Positions 25,663 to 33,916 of a stretch of DNA of 49,302 nucleotides are shown piece by piece. The notes under the pieces were generated by a model. The model did no database searches and was not told where the DNA came from. It saw only the letters and a list, made by a program, of their open reading frames with translations. The stretch lies in the NCBI RefSeq assembly GCF_004119495.1, contig NZ_NRQU01000033.1:1-49302 (forward strand), given 5' to 3'. How positions within the stretch are numbered: the first letter of the stretch is position 1; the number at the start of each line of letters is the position of its first letter. This stretch comes from Flavobacterium sp. YO12. Lineage in GTDB: Bacteria > Bacteroidota > Bacteroidia > Flavobacteriales > Flavobacteriaceae. Both the position numbers and the translations under genes were made by a program.

Positions 25663-26522
25663 CCTTTTGTATTTGAATTACTTTTAAGTGCGTTTTTACG
25701 ATACGATGAAGGATTCTTGCCTGTTTGCAGTTTAAATATTCTAGTAAAGTGACTTTGATCTGAAAATCCGGTCATGTATGCTATTTCAGTTAAAGTATAA
25801 GTTGAACTTTCAATAAGGTTTATGGCTTTCTCGATTCTAAGTTTTCGGACATATTCTCCAAAGTTTAAATCTTCAAAATACTTAGAAAATTCTCTAGACA
25901 AATAAGAAGGATTAAGCTCTAAATCATTTGAAATTTTCTTTAGATCAAAAGTGAATTGTGCATCAATTTGATCTTGAATTATGTTTTTTAAATCTTTGAC
26001 CCATAAAGGTGTTTTTTGATTTGTTTTTTTCTCGATCAAAAACTTTTTATATACTTCATGAAGCAGATTTTCAAACGGACTGTTTTGAAGATGATTTTGT
26101 TTATACAAATGTTTTGCCCAGCTGTAGAGCGCATCATAAAGCTTTAGTCCTGTTTCTAATAATTCGGCATCGTTACTAATATTATGAGAAAGTCCAGCAG
26201 AAATTGCCCAAAGTCCAGCAGCTTCTTTCGCTAGATCGTGGCGGTCAGTATCGGCGCCGCGAATAATTTTAGCCATAATTAAAACCGCAGGATCAACAAT
26301 TTGATACTTTTTTATAATGTAATCAAAAGTGCATTCTTCATTATAATGGGTAAATTCTACTTCGGGAATGTCAAACGGAATTGCTTCTAGTTCTTTCGCT
26401 TTTTCTAAAACTTCACTAAAAGGCACGTAAATAAATTCGGCATCACTGTCTACAAATTTTTTGATCAGCCACGGACTGGCGATCCTGTCAATTTTTGGTC
26501 TTTCACGAGTGATCCATTTCAT
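25656..26522 (-). CDS. ChrB-domain/AraC fusion transcriptional regulator
   Basis: A 288-residue two-domain protein. Residues 1 to about 135 match the ChrB C-terminal domain of chromate resistance regulators: TRERPKIDRIASPWLIKKFVD, then FTHYNEECTFDYI with His59 and Cys64, then IIRGADTDRHDLAKEA. Residues about 185-282 are an AraC-type double helix-turn-helix (LELNPSYLSREFSKYF; LTEIAYMTGFSDQSHFTRIFKLQTGKNPSSYRK). The natural reading is a ChrB-type sensor driving an AraC DNA-binding domain. No chrA chromate transporter is visible nearby. It follows the unrecognised gene 26543-26927 with a 20-base gap, suggesting an operon. Confidence 0.87.
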   Translation of the reverse strand: MKWITRERPKIDRIASPWLIKKFVDSDAEFIYVPFSEVLEKAKELEAIPFDIPEVEFTHYNEECTFDYIIKKYQIVDPAVLIMAKIIRGADTDRHDLAKEAAGLWAISAGLSHNISNDAELLETGLKLYDALYSWAKHLYKQNHLQNSPFENLLHEVYKKFLIEKKTNQKTPLWVKDLKNIIQDQIDAQFTFDLKKISNDLELNPSYLSREFSKYFEDLNFGEYVRKLRIEKAINLIESSTYTLTEIAYMTGFSDQSHFTRIFKLQTGKNPSSYRKNALKSNSNTKGK

Positions 26523-26542
26523 TACTGTTCAGAGAATTAAAA

Positions 26543-26927
26543 CTAGTCGTTATCTGCTCCGGATTTTTTAACTCCGCCAAAACTTGTTTTCATCATTTCT
26601 CTAATCTGGAATTGTGTTTTGTTTCGGGTAACACTTTTCCATTCGTCAAAATCATAAATATGAATTTGATCTGCATATGGATTTGTAACAAAGAAAAGTC
26701 TTGAAATAGAGAATTTATAGTATTTTAATTCATGCGAAATGTGACGGTCGGGTACCACAATAAGAATCGTATCCCAATCTAGAAAATTTTTGGGAACGTC
26801 CTCTCTTTCAGTTAATCCAAGAGATTCAAAAAAAGGCAAGTATCTTTTGGTCATTATTCTTATCGATTTTTTCATCGATACGCTTAATGGCATTAAGAAG
26901 CTTTTTTTCATCTTTAATAACACTCAT
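26543..26927 (-). CDS. Unrecognised protein upstream of the ChrB/AraC regulator (probable frameshift)
   Basis: I do not recognise this gene. The part from about 26835 down to 26543 reads FFESLGLTEREDVPKNF, then DWDTILIVVPDRHISHELKYYKF and GGVKKSGADND, a soluble alpha/beta pattern. The same frame upstream gives an odd basic stretch. The neighbouring frame from ATG 26925-26927 gives a sensible helical start (MSVIKDEKKLLNAIKRIDEK) that runs to LAFF at a seven-base run (plus-strand A, 26828-26834). Joining them needs one base fewer, or two more, and gives about 127 residues. It has no signal peptide or membrane segment. A role with the regulator is inferred from adjacency. Confidence 0.6.
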
Positions 26928-27191
26928 ATAATCTTTGTTTTTTTAATTTTATATAAAATTACATCAAATCAAAATCATTTTTAAAAGTATAGCCAATAGA
27001 ATGATTCTAAATTTTTAATAACCATTTTCATGCCATAGTAATGAAGTTATTACATCAGCTCTAATGAAACGAACCTTACTCTATTTATTAGTGCATTTTA
27101 CTTTGAATGAAAAGGTTTTGGAAATTTTAAAGTAAGATTTACCTAAAGAAAAACAACTGAAAAATATATTTGATTTTCATAACTTTGCAAA

Positions 27192-28061
27192 ATGAACAAT
27201 CAAACAGAAACTCAGAATTGCGATTTTACTTCAGACTTAAAGCTAAAAGGTTTTAAAGTGTATCAAATAAATGGGGATCAAAGTAAAATTCCGGTTTACA
27301 GCCGCAGGGATTTTTATAAAATCTGCATTAATACCAGTAAAAGCATCATACAATATGCTGATCGCGGAATAGAAACTGATGGTACTATCTTGTTTTTTGG
27401 CAATCCAATTATTCCGTATTCGTGGGAAACAATCTCCGAAGGTTACGAAGGTTATGCCTGCGTTTTTACAGAAGAATTTCTAAAATCAAAAGACCGTTCA
27501 GAAACACTTCACGAATCTCCTTTGTTTAAAATAGGAGGAACGCCAATATTTTCTTTAAATGCTGAGCAGAAGATGTTTATTGATTCTTTGTTTCAAAAAA
27601 TGATCAAAGAATATGAAACGGATTATGTTTTTAAAGATGATTTAATGCGCAGCTACGTCAATTTGATAATTCACGAATCGATGAAAATGCAGCCTTCAGA
27701 AAACTTCTTTAAACATAAAAATGCATCTTCAAGAATTACCTCTTTATTTTTAGAGCTGCTGGAAAGACAATTTCCTATAGAGACTAAAAACGAACCATTG
27801 ATTTTAAAAACACCTCAGGATTACGCACAAAGTCTTGCTGTGCACGTAAATCATTTAAATCGTTCTGTAAAAGAAGTTACAGGAAAACCAACTACAGCAC
27901 ATATTACAGAGCGCATTATTGGCGAAGCAAAAGCGTTATTACAGCATACAGACTGGAGCATTTCAGACATTGGTTATTCGCTTGGATTCGAGTATCCGAG
28001 TTATTTTAATAATTATTTTAAAAGACTTACAGGAACGGTTCCAAAATCATTGAGAGCATAA
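27192..28061 (+). CDS. AraC-family transcriptional regulator
   Basis: A 289-residue regulator. The N-terminal domain (about 1-170) has the beta-rich ligand fold usual in AraC proteins (GTILFFGNPIIPYSWE). The C-terminal domain (about 190-289) carries two helix-turn-helix motifs (TPQDYAQSLAVHVNHLNRSVKEVTGKP; WSISDIGYSLGFEYPSYFNNYFKRLTG). Two -7-like boxes precede it (TATATTTG, 27165-27172, and TAACTTTG, 27180-27187); the second would leave almost no leader. Two cupin genes follow on the same strand and are the likely targets. The inducer is unknown. Confidence 0.9.
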   Translation: MNNQTETQNCDFTSDLKLKGFKVYQINGDQSKIPVYSRRDFYKICINTSKSIIQYADRGIETDGTILFFGNPIIPYSWETISEGYEGYACVFTEEFLKSKDRSETLHESPLFKIGGTPIFSLNAEQKMFIDSLFQKMIKEYETDYVFKDDLMRSYVNLIIHESMKMQPSENFFKHKNASSRITSLFLELLERQFPIETKNEPLILKTPQDYAQSLAVHVNHLNRSVKEVTGKPTTAHITERIIGEAKALLQHTDWSISDIGYSLGFEYPSYFNNYFKRLTGTVPKSLRA

Positions 28062-28102
28062 ATTGTTTCAATTTCTTAATTTTTTGTTTGAATATTGTTA
28101 TT

Positions 28103-28130
28103 TTGCAAAAGCCGGCTTGAACTACTTTTG
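28103..28130 (+). promoter_or_regulatory. Promoter of the tandem cupin operon
   Basis: TTG (28103-28105), a 17-base spacer and TACTTTTG (28123-28130) match the Bacteroidota consensus exactly. The start codon is 120 bases downstream, leaving a long leader with no structure I can name. Confidence 0.6.
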
Positions 28131-28250
28131 CCTTGAAATTATAGTATTAATCTTTTATCAGTTTTTAATAGACTAAATAATACTTCATAAAGCGCACTCT
28201 AGCTTTCTCGATTTAGTTTTCTGATTCTGATAATTCCAAATAAGAAAATT

Positions 28251-28667
28251 ATGAAAGCATCAGAAAATGAATTTAGTACAGGTATTTTTCCAAAAGGAGA
28301 CTTAGCATCTGCTGATTATTTTACAGGAAAAGCATGGGTAAAAATGTTAGTTCCAAACGATCCAGTTTTAAATACAGCTGTTGGAAATGTAGTGTTTGAG
28401 GCTGGTGCACGAAATAACTGGCACACCCATCCGGGCGGGCAAATTTTAATTGTAACGCAGGGAACTGGATATTATCAAGAAGTAGGAAAGCCTATTCAGT
28501 TGCTTAAAGTAGGTGATGTAATAAATATTCAGCCAGAAGTAAAACATTGGCACGGCGCATCGCCAAACAGCGAATTTACTCATATCGCTATAAGTACAAA
28601 TACTGAAACAGGAATTTTAAACTGGCTTGAACCTGTAACGGATGAAGAATACAACAGTTTTAAATAA
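28251..28667 (+). CDS. Cupin-domain protein (hydroxynitrile lyase-like), intact metal site
   Basis: A 138-residue single cupin. Motif 1 reads NWHTHPGGQILIVTQGTGYYQE and motif 2 KHWHGASP. The expected metal ligands are His58, His60, Gln64 and His99, the His-His-Gln-His set of manganese cupins such as the bacterial hydroxynitrile lyases. It may act on a small organic substrate; the reaction is not shown by the sequence. It is the first gene of a pair behind an AraC regulator, with a diverged paralogue 22 bases on. It has no signal peptide. Confidence 0.87.
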   Translation: MKASENEFSTGIFPKGDLASADYFTGKAWVKMLVPNDPVLNTAVGNVVFEAGARNNWHTHPGGQILIVTQGTGYYQEVGKPIQLLKVGDVINIQPEVKHWHGASPNSEFTHIAISTNTETGILNWLEPVTDEEYNSFK

Positions 28668-28689
28668 AATAAATCTCAAAAAATAACTT

Positions 28690-29103
28690 ATGTCAACAAA
28701 TTATACCACTGTAATTGAAGAAGGAAAAGTACCGAATATGTATATGACGGGCGAAGTATCTTATAAAAAACAAACAAGCGAAATTCATCCCAAAAACACC
28801 ATTATTAAAGAAGTAACTTTTGAACCTTGTGCAAGAAGTAAATGGCACAGCAACGCAAGTTTACATTTGCTTATTGCAACAAATGGAGTAGGTTTTTACC
28901 AAGAAAAGGGAGGTGAAATAAGAACGCTTCATAAAGATGAAGTAGTTACAATTTTACCAGGAGTAGAACATTGGTATGGCGCGACGCCCTTTAGTAAATT
29001 TTCTTATATCGCCATTATTACAGAAATTGATAAAGGCACAGGAGTTTGGCTGGAAAGTGTAAATGATGAAGAATATTATGGAACTTCAAATTATAATATT
29101 TAA
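28690..29103 (+). CDS. Cupin-domain protein, diverged paralogue with altered metal site
   Basis: A 137-residue cupin clearly related to its neighbour (same length, same ending WLE.V.DEEY). Motif 1 reads KWHSNASLHLLIATNGVGFYQE and motif 2 EHWYGATP. Against the neighbour, the second His of motif 1 is Asn55 and the Gln is His59; His53 and His94 are kept. So the metal set is changed from HHQH to HNHH, which may alter or abolish metal binding. The two genes are probably one operon arising by tandem duplication. A strong terminator follows. Confidence 0.85.
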   Translation: MSTNYTTVIEEGKVPNMYMTGEVSYKKQTSEIHPKNTIIKEVTFEPCARSKWHSNASLHLLIATNGVGFYQEKGGEIRTLHKDEVVTILPGVEHWYGATPFSKFSYIAIITEIDKGTGVWLESVNDEEYYGTSNYNI

Positions 29104-29148
29104 AATACATAGCATTAATACTATAATTTTATAGTATTGTAAATAATG

Positions 29149-29190
29149 AAAGAGTTCTGTCTTACCTAAGGTAGAACTCTTTTGTTTTTA
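29149..29190 (+). terminator. Rho-independent terminator after the cupin operon
   Basis: 10-bp stem AAAGAGTTCT / AGAACTCTTT with an internal CTTACCTAAG loop, then a T-rich tail. Another hairpin with 10-bp arms, AATACTATAA / TTATAGTATT (29117-29138), lies just before it. The terminator covers an in-frame TTG at 29182, which argues for the later start of the next gene. Confidence 0.75.
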
Positions 29191-29220
29191 GGTATATTTG
29201 ATAAATTTAAATATAAATCT

Positions 29221-29631
29221 ATGGAAATATTTATAGGTTTAGCAGGTTTAATTATAGCTTGGCTAACATATAATAAAACGTTTAATTCCAAACCAGATGA
29301 GGAAAGAAATAACTTATTAGGAATTTTTATTGCTACACAAAAGCTTCATTTGGAAGTACAATCTATAATTCAAAAGTATATAGATGATAATGATGGTGCA
29401 AATCATCAATTATATCCTAATATAACTTTTCAACAGTATCTGATTGTTGCTAAGGAAGAATATGAAAAAGGATTATCAGATAAAGTGTATCAAGAATTAA
29501 AAACTAATAAAAATTACACTAAAAGTAATATTGCTACTTTTCAAGACATGATTTATACACAACATAACGCTTTATTGCAGTTTAGAAGTCAATTATTGTT
29601 TTTAGAATCTTCTACACAAATAGAAAATTAA
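29221..29631 (+). CDS. Small membrane-anchored protein of unknown function
   Basis: A 136-residue protein I do not recognise. An N-terminal membrane anchor (MEIFIGLAGLIIAWLTYN) is followed by a soluble, lysine- and glutamine-rich helical domain (for example QKLHLEVQSIIQKYID). I chose ATG 29221 since an in-frame TTG at 29182 falls inside the preceding terminator. It stands alone between the cupin operon and an AraC gene. Nothing in the sequence points to a function. Confidence 0.65.
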   Translation: MEIFIGLAGLIIAWLTYNKTFNSKPDEERNNLLGIFIATQKLHLEVQSIIQKYIDDNDGANHQLYPNITFQQYLIVAKEEYEKGLSDKVYQELKTNKNYTKSNIATFQDMIYTQHNALLQFRSQLLFLESSTQIEN

Positions 29632-29717
29632 AAGGGCCATAAAGAGAAAATTTTTCTTTGCTTTTTATATCCTTAAATTCTATATTTTTGAAAATCTATT
29701 ACTAACTGCATTATCCT

Positions 29718-30590
29718 TTGGCAAAACATCCAATTCCCGTTTTATCTGTTGGCAATATACTTGGAGAAGAAACTTTAGGTATTACTTTGTTTCGTCATAG
29801 TGTAAAAGGCCGAAATGCATTTGAACAGCCGCATAAACACGATTTTCATCTTGTATTTTTTGTTGAAAAAGGATCAGGAATGCACAATGTCGATTTTACG
29901 CAGTATACAGTCAATGATTATCAAGTGTATTTTGTGAGGCAGGGGCAAGTTCACAATTGGCTGTTAAACGTTGATACAATTGGCTTTCAGCTTATGATTT
30001 CGCCAGAAATTGTTAACGCATTTTCTAATTTGTCAGCGTTTCCTTTTTTTGAACAAAATGTTCCTTCCTGTCTTTCTGTAACCCAAGAACAGTTTGAAGG
30101 TTTAAGAAATCATTTGAATGAAATTGAACTAATTTTACCTGATAATGATTTAAGCACGAAAGAAATTGTATTGCTTCGACTGCATTTATTACTTAAAGTA
30201 TTACAAAAGGATTATTTAATTCAATTTCCACAGCACGATTCTTCGACTAAGCCAGAAAAAATGATTAAAAAATTCAATTCTTTGATAGACAATCATTTCA
30301 ATGAAGAATTCTCGGTTAACTTTTATGCCGATAAGTTAAATATTACTCCCAATTATCTCAATATACTTTCTCAGAGATACTTAAAATCTCCAGCTGGCGA
30401 TATTATAAAAGAGCGAACAATTCTAGAAGCAAAACGTTTGCTTACGAGTACAGATTTATCTATTAAAGAAATCGCGTATCAGCTTGGTTTTAATGACAAT
30501 GGCTATTTCTCTAAAGTTTTTAAAAAGTATACAGGGAAAACACCAGGCGATTTTAAAGAAAGTTATAATTTTTACCATCCTTATCCGTAA
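29718..30590 (+). CDS. AraC-family transcriptional regulator
   Basis: A 290-residue regulator with an N-terminal cupin-like sensor (EQPHKHDFHLVFFVEKGSG ... VYFVRQGQVHNW, residues about 30-90). Its C-terminal double helix-turn-helix (about 190-285) reads FYADKLNITPNYLNILSQRY and LSIKEIAYQLGFNDNGYFSKVFKKYTGKTPGDF. The start is TTG at 29718, as no ATG stands near the beginning of the sensor domain. The secreted amidohydrolase gene begins 104 bases downstream; its upstream region contains direct repeats spaced 21 bp, a spacing typical of AraC-type sites, so it is the likely target. Confidence 0.9.
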   Translation: MAKHPIPVLSVGNILGEETLGITLFRHSVKGRNAFEQPHKHDFHLVFFVEKGSGMHNVDFTQYTVNDYQVYFVRQGQVHNWLLNVDTIGFQLMISPEIVNAFSNLSAFPFFEQNVPSCLSVTQEQFEGLRNHLNEIELILPDNDLSTKEIVLLRLHLLLKVLQKDYLIQFPQHDSSTKPEKMIKKFNSLIDNHFNEEFSVNFYADKLNITPNYLNILSQRYLKSPAGDIIKERTILEAKRLLTSTDLSIKEIAYQLGFNDNGYFSKVFKKYTGKTPGDFKESYNFYHPYP

Positions 30591-30635
30591 TATTACAGTT
30601 GCTGTTTTAATTTCTAAACGATTTTTGCATATTCA

Positions 30636-30669
30636 TATATTCTAGCAATTTTAGAGTATATTCTAAAAT
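30636..30669. promoter_or_regulatory. Candidate AraC binding region before the amidohydrolase
   Basis: TATATTCTA occurs at 30636-30644 and 30657-30665, exactly 21 bp (two turns) apart. Overlapping the second copy, ATTTTAGA (30648-30655) and TCTAAAAT (30662-30669) form an inverted repeat with a six-base spacer. All this lies 25-60 bases before the start codon. AraC proteins bind direct repeats on one face of the helix; the link to the neighbouring AraC gene is inferred. Confidence 0.5.
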
Positions 30670-30694
30670 CGTACTAAAAAACAAATCATAACTT

Positions 30695-32059
30695 ATGGAA
30701 GATAATATAATCAGCAGGAAAAAATTCTTAGGATTGGGAGCTGCTGCAACTGGAGCTGCTTTATTCTCTGGAATTGCTGGAAATGCCGCATCGCTGCCTG
30801 AAGAAAGTAAAGAAAAGGTTTCTGGAGATTACCTATTGACTAATGTGCGCCTAGAAGAAGGTTTTAATTACAACGAAAAAAACGAAGTTATTTCGACCAA
30901 AACGGGTTTGTATAATTTGCATATTGCTAATGGAAAGATTAAAAGTATCACTTTAGATAAGCCTGCTTTAAAGCTTAAAAATGTTGATGCTAAAGGCATG
31001 CTTATGCTTCCTGGATTACGTGATATGCACATTCATATTGATAAAACGTACTACGGCGGAACGTGGAATGCTGCACCAAGAAAAGGATATACGGTAAAAG
31101 ATATGATTGCGCTAGAACAGAAGATAATTCCACAATTACTGCCAGACTCTCAGCGTAAAGCCGAAGAAGCGATTAAACTAATGCAAAGTCAAGGAAGTTT
31201 CTTTGCTCGTTGTCAATGTAATATTGATCCTGTAAGCGGATTAAAAAGTTTGGAGCATTTACTGGCGGCTTTGGATAATAACAAAGATAGTTTTGGCTGG
31301 GAAATTGTTGCTTTTCCACAGCACGGAATTTTGTACTCGAAATCAGAGCCTTTATTAAGAGAAGCTGCTGCAATGGGAGTTGATTTTATTGGCGGTCTTG
31401 ATCCGACAAATGTTGATGGTAATATGGAAAAATCGCTTGATGCTATGTTTCAAATTGCAATAGATACGAATAAAGGAATAGACATCCATTTGCATGAATC
31501 TCCGCCATCTGGTCAAGCAGCGATTGAATATATTATAAAGAAAACTGAGGAAAACAAGCAGTTACAAGGAAAAACATACATTAGTCATGGTTTTGCGCTT
31601 GCAAGAATGGATCCAAAAGATCTTGAAAAGATTGCAGAACAAATGGGTAATCTTGGAATAGGAGTAGTGTCAACAATTCCGATTGGGAGAACGATTATGC
31701 CAATTCCGACTTTGAAAAAATACGGTGTAAAATTAATGACTGGAACGGATAGTATTGTTGACCATTGGCAGCCTTTTGGTACGTGTGATATGCTTGAAAA
31801 GGCAAAATTATGCGCTCAATTATATGGCTGGACAGACGAGTTTGGCTTAAGTCGTGCGCTTCACATTGCAACAACTGATGAAGTATTGCCTTTAAACGAT
31901 TCTGGAACCCGCGTTTGGCCTGCAGAAAATAATGACGCTAACTTTATTCTGGTAAAAGCAAGCTGCTCTGCCGAAGCTGTAGCTCGTTTACCAAAAAGAG
32001 AAGGTGTGTTTTATAAAGGTAAAATGATTTATGGCGGAACTGAGTTTTTGAAAGGCTAA
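30695..32059 (+). CDS. Exported amidohydrolase-family metal hydrolase
   Basis: A 454-residue amidohydrolase-superfamily enzyme resembling the cytosine deaminase/triazine hydrolase group. Metal ligands seen are His112 and His114 (RDMHIHIDKTYYGG), a His in DIHLHE (near 270), a His in ISHGFAL and an Asp in MTGTDSIVDHW. The N-terminus ISRKKFLGLGAAATGAALFSG resembles a Tat signal but has Arg-Lys in place of Arg-Arg, so export by Tat is likely but not certain. It probably deaminates or hydrolyses a C-N bond in a cyclic compound. It stands behind an AraC regulator and ends at a strong terminator. Confidence 0.88.
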   Translation: MEDNIISRKKFLGLGAAATGAALFSGIAGNAASLPEESKEKVSGDYLLTNVRLEEGFNYNEKNEVISTKTGLYNLHIANGKIKSITLDKPALKLKNVDAKGMLMLPGLRDMHIHIDKTYYGGTWNAAPRKGYTVKDMIALEQKIIPQLLPDSQRKAEEAIKLMQSQGSFFARCQCNIDPVSGLKSLEHLLAALDNNKDSFGWEIVAFPQHGILYSKSEPLLREAAAMGVDFIGGLDPTNVDGNMEKSLDAMFQIAIDTNKGIDIHLHESPPSGQAAIEYIIKKTEENKQLQGKTYISHGFALARMDPKDLEKIAEQMGNLGIGVVSTIPIGRTIMPIPTLKKYGVKLMTGTDSIVDHWQPFGTCDMLEKAKLCAQLYGWTDEFGLSRALHIATTDEVLPLNDSGTRVWPAENNDANFILVKASCSAEAVARLPKREGVFYKGKMIYGGTEFLKG

Positions 32060-32094
32060 GTTTCGATGAACATTGTATCTAAACAAAAATCTAG

Positions 32095-32130
32095 AACTCC
32101 CAATTTTAAAGAATTGGGAGTTTTTTTTTG
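32095..32130 (+). terminator. Rho-independent terminator after the amidohydrolase
   Basis: 11-bp perfect stem AACTCCCAATT / AATTGGGAGTT, six-base loop and a run of nine T. Confidence 0.9.
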
Positions 32131-32315
32131 ATAGTAACTTTTTATATTCATTTTCAAGACGTTAATTTTAATTATGAAAGTAATTCTCGAAATTATATAA
32201 CAGAAAAATCTTTCTTTTTGATGAATTTTGGTATATCAGTTTGATTAACTCATGTATAACTTGAGTAGAATAGGTGAGAAGCAAACAAAATCGATATTAA
32301 CTAAAATTATTTATT

Positions 32316-32477
32316 ATGTTACGATGGACAGTCATATTTATTATTCTGGCAATTATTGCAGGAATATTTGGTTTTGGAGGTATTGCCGCTGGAGCCGCTA
32401 GTATAGCAAAAATTTTATTTTTTATATTTTTGGTGTTATTTGTTATTTCGCTGATCAGCGGACGAAAAAGCGTTTAA
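32316..32477 (+). CDS. DUF1328 small membrane protein (YtjA-like)
   Basis: A 53-residue protein consisting of two membrane helices ([20 protein letters not shown] and [17 protein letters not shown]). The opening [22 protein letters not shown] and the GAAS(I)AK segment match DUF1328, a family of small inner-membrane proteins often induced by envelope or osmotic stress. The exact function is unknown. It is monocistronic, with a strong terminator just after it that is shared with the convergent gene. Confidence 0.87.
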   Translation: MLRWTVIFIILAIIAGIFGFGGIAAGAASIAKILFFIFLVLFVISLISGRKSV

Positions 32478-32495
32478 CAGCTTAACTTAAACAAC

Positions 32496-32535
32496 AAAAC
32501 CACTCTGAATAAAAGTGCAGAGTGGTTTTGTTTAA
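32496..32535. terminator. Terminator between convergent genes
   Basis: Perfect 12-bp stem AAAACCACTCTG / CAGAGTGGTTTT with a ten-base loop. T-rich sequence follows on the plus strand and TTTTG on the minus side, so it can serve both DUF1328 and the convergent 4HB gene. Confidence 0.8.
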
Positions 32536-32563
32536 TTTTTAAAATTACAAATAGTTTTACGCT

Positions 32564-33193
32564 TTAGTTCAAACTTGGCGGTTCAGGAATTTTAATCGTT
32601 CTTTTGATTTTTTTGACTATAAGTAGATAACAAGTTACTCCGCCTAAAATTATAAGCAATGCAATTTGAAGCTGACCAAGACTGTTGTTTTTACTATACA
32701 TTGCATTAGCGTTTGCTAATTGTGATTTTCCTTCCTGAATTTGAATTTGCGACAATGATTCTAGTGTTTTTAAAGCTTCAGCGCTTGAAACGGCAATTTT
32801 ATTCCAATCTTTATTCTCGACTTGTTTATTGATCTCTTTACAAGATTTTAAAAATGTATCAAAATGCTGTTTTTCTTTATTTGTGAGAACCGTTTTAGCA
32901 TACAAATCATCGATATTATGAATAATATTCAGCGTATGTATAATTTCATCTTTCTTAATATTGTCGCTTAAGTCTAGTTTTTCAGCTTCTGCTTTTATAA
33001 AATGAAGTTCCTTTGAATACTGAAAAATATAATGCGCTACAACCAATCGGTCATTGTAAATGGCATTGATATGTTTGTTTACATTTTTAGAATTTTGCAG
33101 AGTATTAAAATTTCCAAGTAAAATTAACAGCATTACGATCAGCAAAACAAAGGCTGCTTTGGTTTTATTGCTGTACTTCTTAAGGTCTTTCAT
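32564..33193 (-). CDS. 4HB (MCP-type) sensor-like membrane protein without output domain
   Basis: A 209-residue protein. It has a basic start, TM1 (AAFVLLIVMLLILLGNF, about 13-30), a helical extracytoplasmic region of about 145 residues, TM2 (LGQLQIALLIILGGVTCYLLIV, about 172-194) and a short basic tail. The pattern is that of the four-helix-bundle sensor found in chemoreceptors. HAMP, methylation and signalling domains are absent, so it may act through a partner protein. The chemoreceptor link is by fold only. Nothing adjacent is an obvious partner. Confidence 0.7.
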   Translation of the reverse strand: MKDLKKYSNKTKAAFVLLIVMLLILLGNFNTLQNSKNVNKHINAIYNDRLVVAHYIFQYSKELHFIKAEAEKLDLSDNIKKDEIIHTLNIIHNIDDLYAKTVLTNKEKQHFDTFLKSCKEINKQVENKDWNKIAVSSAEALKTLESLSQIQIQEGKSQLANANAMYSKNNSLGQLQIALLIILGGVTCYLLIVKKIKRTIKIPEPPSLN

Positions 33194-33301
33194 GAAAAAG
33201 CTTTTAATCGACTAATTTACAAAATTTAATACGGTATTTTAGCAATATTGCAATTAGTTTATTTCTTGATTCTTGATTGCAGCTAAAAATTGAAAATGCA
33301 T

Positions 33302-33754
33302 TTAGTATAAAACCGCACACCAAAATGTCCAAAGAATAAAAACAATCTGCAGCGGGATTCTAAACCACAAATATGACGTTGCGTTTCCGTTATAAGTTCC
33401 ATTTTGATAATCTATATGTTTTATAGCGGCATAAATATTGGCGGGAAGTAAAAAGATAAAGAACACTACTAATATCCATCCAGCATAAACTTTCGTTGAA
33501 GAAATCAAAAGACATATTCCTAGTACAATTTCGATTATCCCAGTTGCGTAAACCAACTCTGTTCTAAATGGGATTTTTTCAGGAAGCATCATTACCATTC
33601 CTTTGGTAAAAACAAAATGTGCAATTGCCGTAAAACACAACATTACACACATTGCGATTCTTGCCGCCATAAGTATATCATATTGATTTGTTAGGAATTT
33701 TAAAGTAAAAATTGAAACTAAAAAAACAACAATTAGGACAATTAATGGTTTCAT
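33302..33754 (-). CDS. DoxX-like membrane protein
   Basis: A 150-residue integral membrane protein with four helices, resembling the DoxX family (ARIAMCVMLCFTAIAHFVFTKGM ... YATGIIEIVLGICLLI). Members include thiosulfate:quinone oxidoreductase subunits and many of unknown role. It starts after the terminator of the symporter operon, so it is transcribed on its own. The function here is unknown. Confidence 0.8.
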   Translation of the reverse strand: MKPLIVLIVVFLVSIFTLKFLTNQYDILMAARIAMCVMLCFTAIAHFVFTKGMVMMLPEKIPFRTELVYATGIIEIVLGICLLISSTKVYAGWILVVFFIFLLPANIYAAIKHIDYQNGTYNGNATSYLWFRIPLQIVFILWTFWCAVLY

Positions 33755-33828
33755 TTTTAGTGATTTGAAGGTTTTATCAAAGATAAAAGATTTTATTGAA
33801 ATGCTTGAAAACCTTTTAGAATGTGTAC

Positions 33829-33875
33829 AAAAAAAAAATCTTTGTCAAAGTTTTAAACTTTGACAAAGATTTTCG
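33829..33875 (-). terminator. Terminator of the PIG-L/symporter operon
   Basis: A nearly continuous stem: ATCTTTGTCAAAGTTT and AAACTTTGACAAAGAT flank a short loop. It is followed on the minus strand by a run of ten or more T (plus-strand A, 33829-33838). It lies 42 bases after the symporter stop. Confidence 0.88.
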
Positions 33876-33916
33876 TTTAGTATAATAAAATATTTAAGTC
33901 AAAAAAAAAAAAGATA

